The notes under the pieces: model-generated
Told to the model about the DNA's origin: nothing
The model's database searches: none
Seen by the model: the letters and a program-made list of their open reading frames with translations, nothing else
NCBI GenBank assembly: GCA_008973525.1
Contig: WACJ01000514.1
Span: 310,001 to 374,000, forward strand
Reading direction: 5' to 3'
Length of the DNA stretch: 64,000 nucleotides
Origin: Stenopsyche tienmushanensis
Lineage: Eukaryota > Arthropoda > Insecta > Trichoptera > Stenopsychidae
Translations under genes and position numbers: made by a program
In this document: one piece after another, positions 57,780-64,000 of the stretch
Layout: every line of letters begins with the position of its first letter
Numbering within the stretch: the stretch's first letter is position 1

Positions 57780-59670
57780 ATATCCTTTTTCAAGAACTTG
57801 CTTGTATATTGCCCGTTTGTAAACAACTCATATCTATTGTAGATCCCGAAACCACATTTTTAACCAAACAAATCTTCGAATTTACCAATTTCATGACTTC
57901 ATTGTTGATAATTTACTAATTACTCGCTAATTAATTCCTTTCCTATAAAACCGCAATATATATTCTCTGGACTTCTATAAGTGACGCTTTTTTACCACTT
58001 TGAGCTGTGGGTAAAACGTACTATTGCGTGTAATGAATCAATTTTAGAGTGAGATCATCATCATGGTACAGGAATAGGATCTCTTCAATATGTATTAATA
58101 AAAAAAGATTCTAATTCTTGAATTGCAAAAACGATCTAAGTTTATCAGCTAGAACTCAAGCTCGTATACTTAAGCCAAAGTATTATACGGCCTTTTCCCT
58201 GAAAGGTAGTAGAAAACATATTTTGATCCACTTCAATGCCAATTCGATTTATACCAAATTGATTGCAGATTTTTTGCATAACATAACATAAGTCGTACAA
58301 TCAATCTTCATAAAGTCATCTTATCGTTGTCAATGTCATTGTAAATTTGCTTCAAATTTTACCTTGTGATAACGATAACCTTCTGTGCGAGATGTCAACT
58401 TCGCATAAACAACACAATATATCAGACAGCTAAAACGCATCAACGAATTTAAGCCAATTTAAAAGAGGAAAAACATATTTTGTTAGTCTTCGATATTGGA
58501 AGGCGTAGAAGGATGCCTCGTTGTCATCCTTCATATAATTTGATTTGCGTCGGATGCATACGAAGTGAATTGTGCACAAAATTATATATTTTTGCTAGAG
58601 CAAGGAGTGCTATATACGGATTGCGTGTATAATATTTTCGTACTCGATGCTATAAGCGTCTGCTCTTGGATTGAGGGTGTTGAAGCAGTCTAGGAATAGC
58701 TCGCGTCAAATAGAGTTTTCGCAAGTCACATCGTTATGGCTGTTGAATGGGACACCAAAAGCTGCACACGCAATGCATTGTGTGTGTTAAATTTATACCT
58801 TGCATCCGGTGGACGAAGACGACGTTAAGATTTTGACACATGACAAACAAATATAGCGACGTTCGTGTCAACCTTTGACGTTTTTATTTCGTTCTACTTA
58901 TCGTAGGTCAACAAACTTTTTCGAAATACATACCTCTTTTCGGTAACCTTTGACTGTCATCGTTGACAAGTTTCGTTTTCTTTTTTGTTGCGCCGCTTTG
59001 ATCAAGTTTGTTCAACCGTTGCCTTTTTCTTCTCGTTTTTTCTTGACTTTCTAGGTTGTAGCCAATTTATAAGAATGATATGCTCATTTGTCACAAAAGT
59101 TCTATACAAATGTGATGACATCATTTAATTAGCAATAGCCTCATTATTTACGATATATAAACCGAAGCGCAGTTCTGCGAATCATCGACCACTTTTTTTT
59201 TAATGGTTTCATTCTTCCATGACAAATTTTTACATGGATTCGTCATGGTCTTTATATTTATTGCTGGAGTCAGTGAGGTCAATCGTGTGACGACCGTTTC
59301 TTCCACGCACTGGCTGGCTCCTGCTCATTCAGGTGCTGCCTGAAACATGGTCCTGCAAGAGAATCCTACATGAATATTTTATGAATTTATTTTAAGAATA
59401 CCAATTTCGATAGCGCTATTATTAATCTCCATGGCCAATGTTGATGCGCCAATTATTTTGCATGGGGTCAAGACATTTGATACCAGTGTATTTATCATAA
59501 TTTGCGTAATATAAAAGCTTATTTAAAAAGGACAATGCTATGTATAGTATTATGTATAAACCAAATTGATTATATTAATAAAGTTGATATACAAAAACCA
59601 CTTATATCAAGGAAACGACTTGAAGAACTCGGGGATTCCAAGTAAAGTCCTCGATTTATCTCGGGACTTT
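57780..59670. other. Stretch without recognised genes
   Basis: AT-rich with scattered T-rich runs (58930-59050); no ORF of note. Confidence 0.35.
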
Positions 59671-59674
59671 TATA

Positions 59675-59990
59675 CAGTACATATATGTTATTCAAATTGT
59701 TATATTAACCTTTCCCTTCCGGTGATGTATTTACTACACCTCGACTCTAATATTTGGAATATCGATATGAAATATAATAGATACGGGGTTCAGAATTTTA
59801 GTATTCCTCCGTAATATAATTACGAATCATATCAAAGTATTATAGCATATAAGTATTCATCTGCAGCGACGGAAATAAATGATTTGTCGGGAAATCGAGA
59901 ACTTTGCTTTGAACTTTGAGTTTTAGTCCGTGTTTCAGTAGCAAGGAATTTTATCAGTCACATTGATGGTGTTATACGAATGTTTTTGAA
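59675..59990 (-). repeat. Rep-B dispersed repeat, copy 4
   Basis: It runs from TACAGTACATATATGTTATT through CCGGTGATGTATTTACTACA to TTATCAGTCACATTGATGG, inverse to copy 2. The half with GGCGTTGCCTAAGC is absent. Confidence 0.85.
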
Positions 59991-59994
59991 TATT

Positions 59995-61425
59995 TGAAGG
60001 TGATGTTTATTACACCAGAATTTTTCAATGAAATTCACATTATCAAGACAAATCTCAATTCAAGAATTTCTTAGTTTAGTTCTTCGTTTGTAATATGTAA
60101 AATATACTTAGTTTGATGCTAATTTCTTGAAGCATACTTCAGGAAGTATAGCGGGAAGGCTGTATAACTCGCACGAAAGAAAGAGGACTGCCAGTCTGGC
60201 CCTTATGGTAACCGATCCGAGTGATGTTTGAGAAACACTTCCCGTCGATAGGACGCATTGCTGGTTATACGCAAATATAATATCGAATTTCGTCCGATAT
60301 TCAGTTACATGTAATCTTTATGGTCTGTGCTCATATTGGCGTATTATATGTACGGTACCAATTAACACGTCCTTGGTAACGCTGGCGTTGTGCGAATCGC
60401 CGATGAACGAAACCGTCAAATTGAAAGTGCTCCAGAAGGCTTTGTTTCCTTGTGCCTTTCACAAAATGCCAAACTATGGACATTCCATCGACGCAATCGG
60501 ATCCAAAATGCTTCAAACCACAGTCACGATTAAATCAACGTATCCACTGCTAAAACTATAATATATACATGATATTCTGCCTCCCATTGAAACCAAAACA
60601 ATTTGTTACCAAACAGTGATCCACAGTACCATAAAAATGAAAATACACACATTTTCAACACCTACAATATATGGTCGATTTGTGTTAATTGGTCGATAGA
60701 ATTGCTAATACATATATATTGACTATGCATGATTTGGACCTTGACTTCGCCAAATCATAGCAATGTCTTCCAAAATGGCAATAAAATGATAAGATTTGTA
60801 CGCCTTTTATATTATCCTATTTATCCCGATATTTCGATAAAATATATTTGTATTGTGTCGTGAATAACAGATCCAAGATGATATTTGAGATGCCAAGCAT
60901 TCTCAGAATTGTCTTCTTCGATTTCGTTTCATTGAATGGTCATTTAATCATCGAAAACGAATCGACGACAATTGAAAGCAAATCATATTAAGAATTTGAA
61001 GGATAAAAAGACGAAACTCCTCGCGTGCGTTATCATATTTACGCGATTATTGAATACTTCGCGCAAAAATATATCCGAAATTGAATTAGTATATATGGCC
61101 ACACTGCCTTTACGATTCATTTTCTTTTACCTTTTCATTATCAAACCGCTGATAATAACGCGCTCATATTCGCATTGGAATTCAAACATAATAGTGTGAT
61201 TGTGATTGCTTTATATTTGGCTTACAAACTCCAGCTGGCCATTGTTTGTGAGCTCAAACATATGGACTTGAACAGGTGTGGGTATCGTGCCATTAATCGT
61301 TTCAATGAAGTTGGCAGTTTCGCGAAACACAATAATGGCGACCCAAAACAAACAATTACCCCGGAAATGATTTGGAAGCTAAAGGTTCGAGTTTTTAGTG
61401 AAGTACATAATGAATACTAAAATGC
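59995..61425. other. Stretch without recognised genes
   Basis: ORFs of 61-82 codons without recognisable motifs. Nothing else was seen. Confidence 0.35.
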
Positions 61426-61429
61426 TTAA

Positions 61430-61752
61430 CCCTTTGATGCTATATTTATATGTCAGCCGCTTATTATCCGTATAAATCCACTTATCTGTCAGGACCGTCG
61501 CAGTGTGTATGAAGCTTGTACATAAATAAATAAACACTGTCGATAGCACACAATATTCGGTAATTTCTTCAAGTAAACATAAACAATACACTTGAAATCG
61601 ATTCATTTTATCATTCACATTATTAGTCGATAAATTTGGGTTAACGATCTATACAATCGAACGATGTACACAAGATACCCTCTCCGTCTCTGTCTGTCTT
61701 CGAGCTCAACGTGTAAGAATGCTCTTTCTGAATCACTGGAATTCGGACACAA
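61430..61752 (-). repeat. Rep-A dispersed repeat, copy 9
   Basis: TTAA (61426-61429) is followed by CCCTTTGATGCTATATTTAT. The copy reads through GAGGGTATC/GACAGACAGAGACGG (in reverse) to GAATTCGGACACAA-like sequence near 61750. The shared short frame is open. Confidence 0.85.
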
Positions 61753-61754
61753 TC

Positions 61755-64000
61755 CCAGTCCACCGAAAATTTATGACTGTGAATAGCCATGAATATGATA
61801 AGACCTCGGAAGTCGGTTTTCGTTTATATCTTAATCGAAAATGTATACATGAACATTTGAACAGTTTAGTTGTAGATCTTGAACGTTCCAGCAGCATGAT
61901 GCAGCGATATCTCACTAAGTCTATCAACATATTCATAATGTTAGTAGCTCTATTTCGAACCAATGGTAACTTCAATGTTCACCTCATCATTGTTTGCGCA
62001 CATGCAAATATCCTGATGGACCCAATTCCTTTGATGCCAAGGGACGTCGTACATTGGAATATACTGAAACGTTATTATATAGCAGTCAATTATAAACATG
62101 GCTCAATCCAGATGCATTTAACAAAGTCGACAAAGACAACGACTACGAGATGAAGATTATCGCGTTTGTAAATCAGTCTTTCATTTTCCCACAATTAAGG
62201 AATTTCAAGCAATCCTTTTTGAATCTCCAAACGAAAAGTCATTTTCCGCAAAAGCTAAACTGCAAAAGTACGCTATAATGGGTGGAATCCACGAGCGTAG
62301 GTTTCTTGTGCAGTGGTTTACTAGCATGCCGATTTAGTGCAGTGAAGTGACCATACGTTTAGGCTCACAATATTACTCTTGTCAGCTATTTTGTCTTCGG
62401 TTGCACTTTCAAAGCGTTCCTATAAAATGTTATCAGTAACAAAGATATTATTTAGCGTTGAAACGATGTCTCACAAGTGATCGTTAGCCTGAACGTGTGA
62501 TCACTTAAATGCAATAATGGGCATGCTAGTAAACCATGCACAAGAAACCACGCTCGTGGAATCCGCTCATAAAAGAGACAAACGCTCCTGTTCTCCTTAT
62601 CAAAATTTCGCAAATACACGCTATTACCGCAAGAAATATTTGGACTGTTTTAAATTCAGGATGGGTTTCTTTTATCCGTTGGCCCAATCATTTGGAAAGC
62701 GCTGGTTCACAGCAACATGCGAAGTGAGTAGTAGCCAGCGGAAATGAATGTTTTTCGTACTTTTTTGTTTGCCACCCAACCCTATTCGTTATGGTCGTTT
62801 TTTTCTTTGACGTCGGCGCTCGGAATCAATGTTTCTTTTATATCTAAGCGAGGAAGATTCTATGACCAGGCCATATCCATGGTGTGGGAGATCCACGAGC
62901 TCATGGTGTGGGAAGCCGCAGACGAAACCATGGGTGGATTAATCCTTGACGTCACCTGTCCAATTGATTCAGCGCGGTTCAGCTCTTCGGCTTAATCTAC
63001 TTTGACATATTTGTTTAGCAACACCCCATGGCAAATTTGCATTTTTATAAAATCACATATGGAGAGCGATGTGTTGTCGATACGATATGTTAATATATCG
63101 TATATCAGCAGCGGAATACATTAACATATTCGCGATTACCGACGTGGTAACGTTTAATGGCATCGTCAACAGTGTGACAAAAATAATTTAATATGCTTAA
63201 CCAATGCCTCTCCAAAGTCCACGGAAGCAATCAATTTAATGTTATCTGAGGTCGTCTTCGTGATCGATGCCAAATGTTCAGGGACGGGAAAGTATCAATT
63301 TTCCAAGCGTTATCCAACCAAATTATGTATGTAGGAAAAGTACCACAGCCTTCATATTTTTATTCGCGTAAAACATCGACAAAATTGCGATTCAAATTAT
63401 TCAACAACGAGTTCTTTGCCATAAATATATTCAATAAACATGTGTTCCAAGAAAGAAAAAAACCTTAGAAAACCTTATATTCTTTATGCCCTCAGGCCAT
63501 TAATCTGTCTGCAGGGAGATTAGTGTCGTCTGTCGGTATAATAACAAAGACTGATGTCGCCTTCCGACTGCAAAAATATCATACATGCGTTAAAAAACGA
63601 ACAGCTTCGATAATTCAAACGTGAAATATTCCTCTTGGAATTGGTTGTCTTCTTGAAATAATGAGAATCGATCAATTACAAGTGACGCATTTCGAACCAA
63701 GTCAAAAATAGCAATTGTTGATTCCGATTTCATCAATATTTAAATACAAACGATGCTAATAGGGAACAAATTATTTCACTCCTACGTCGTTTAAAGAAAA
63801 AAATGCAGATCAAAGGGATAGAAATATATAGATTCCAAATTACAAGCTAATGGAGATGATCTTGCTTGTTTATAATCAAGCTTTCTTCACAATTCTTCCA
63901 TTGTTTGTCGAGAGTTTGTTGAGAATTTTCCCTTTCAAAGTATAAGTTCTTTCGCGCAGGAAACTTCCCTAAGAAAAGTTGATTTTATGCATTGCTTTTT
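61755..64000. other. Stretch without recognised genes
   Basis: The longest ORF (61719-62153, 144 codons) begins inside Rep-A copy 9 and has no recognisable domain. The last 40 bases (AAGAAAAGTTGATTTTATGC) recur near 16573 as AGGAAAAGTCGATTTTATAC, a small shared repeat. Confidence 0.35.

Noticed and set aside
23218..61752. Regular recurrence of one repeat, considered as a CRISPR-like or satellite array
   Set aside because: Copies are kilobases apart, in both orientations, 250-370 bases long and truncated at different points, as in dispersed transposons.
61719..62153. 144-codon ORF, one of the longest single-frame ORFs
   Set aside because: It starts inside a Rep-A copy and runs into unrelated sequence. 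Composition and motifs do not support a protein.

Overview
This looks like a piece of an arthropod nuclear genome, most likely an insect; I cannot fix the order. It is AT-rich, genes have introns with GT-AG borders, open reading frames are short, and the transposon remnants belong to families common in insects: R1 and RTE non-LTR elements, two mariner transposases, a Buster-type hAT, and several MITEs.

Two conserved genes anchor the window. On the minus strand, three exons between 13543 and 9571 splice in frame into a 570-residue protein that I read as an ETAA1-like ATR activator and RPA-binding protein. It has an N-terminal D-V-I-W block and two RPA32-binding-type helices near the C-terminus. 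About 770 bases away, in the opposite direction, starts the first coding exon of kindlin (Fermitin, Fit1/Fit2; 14315-14459), ending at a GTGAGT donor. I found no further kindlin exon, so everything from 14460 to 64000 may be its first intron, or intron followed by intergenic DNA.

The left part (821-2783) is a segment of about 2 kb that recurs in inverted orientation at 26110-28062. Each copy holds a small Ser/Arg/Lys-rich protamine-like gene (intact at 1154-1339, broken at 27534-27720), two conserved ORFs of unknown role, and the end of a Buster hAT. The left copy of the hAT keeps the N-terminal coding part and the right copy keeps the C-terminal part.

The rest is repeat-rich. Nine copies of an undetermined 250-370 bp family (Rep-A) lie between 23.2 and 61.8 kb. 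Several of its borders fall at TTAA, and several copies share a short open frame. Four copies of a second family (Rep-B) lie at 6.6, 20.0, 48.6 and 59.7 kb. Four MITEs with clear terminal inverted repeats lie at 18504-18703, 20740-20913, 41695-42051 and 45667-45936. A long near-perfect hairpin sits at 52178-52243. A GC-rich LTR-like island lies at 5640-6200. An R1 fragment, a mariner remnant and an RTE tail are packed together at 38.4-40.2 kb. A second decayed mariner is at 46.2-46.9 kb and an RTE reverse-transcriptase end at 23.8-24.2 kb.

No tRNA, rRNA or CRISPR array was recognised. Unlisted stretches are AT-rich DNA in which I see no supportable gene.
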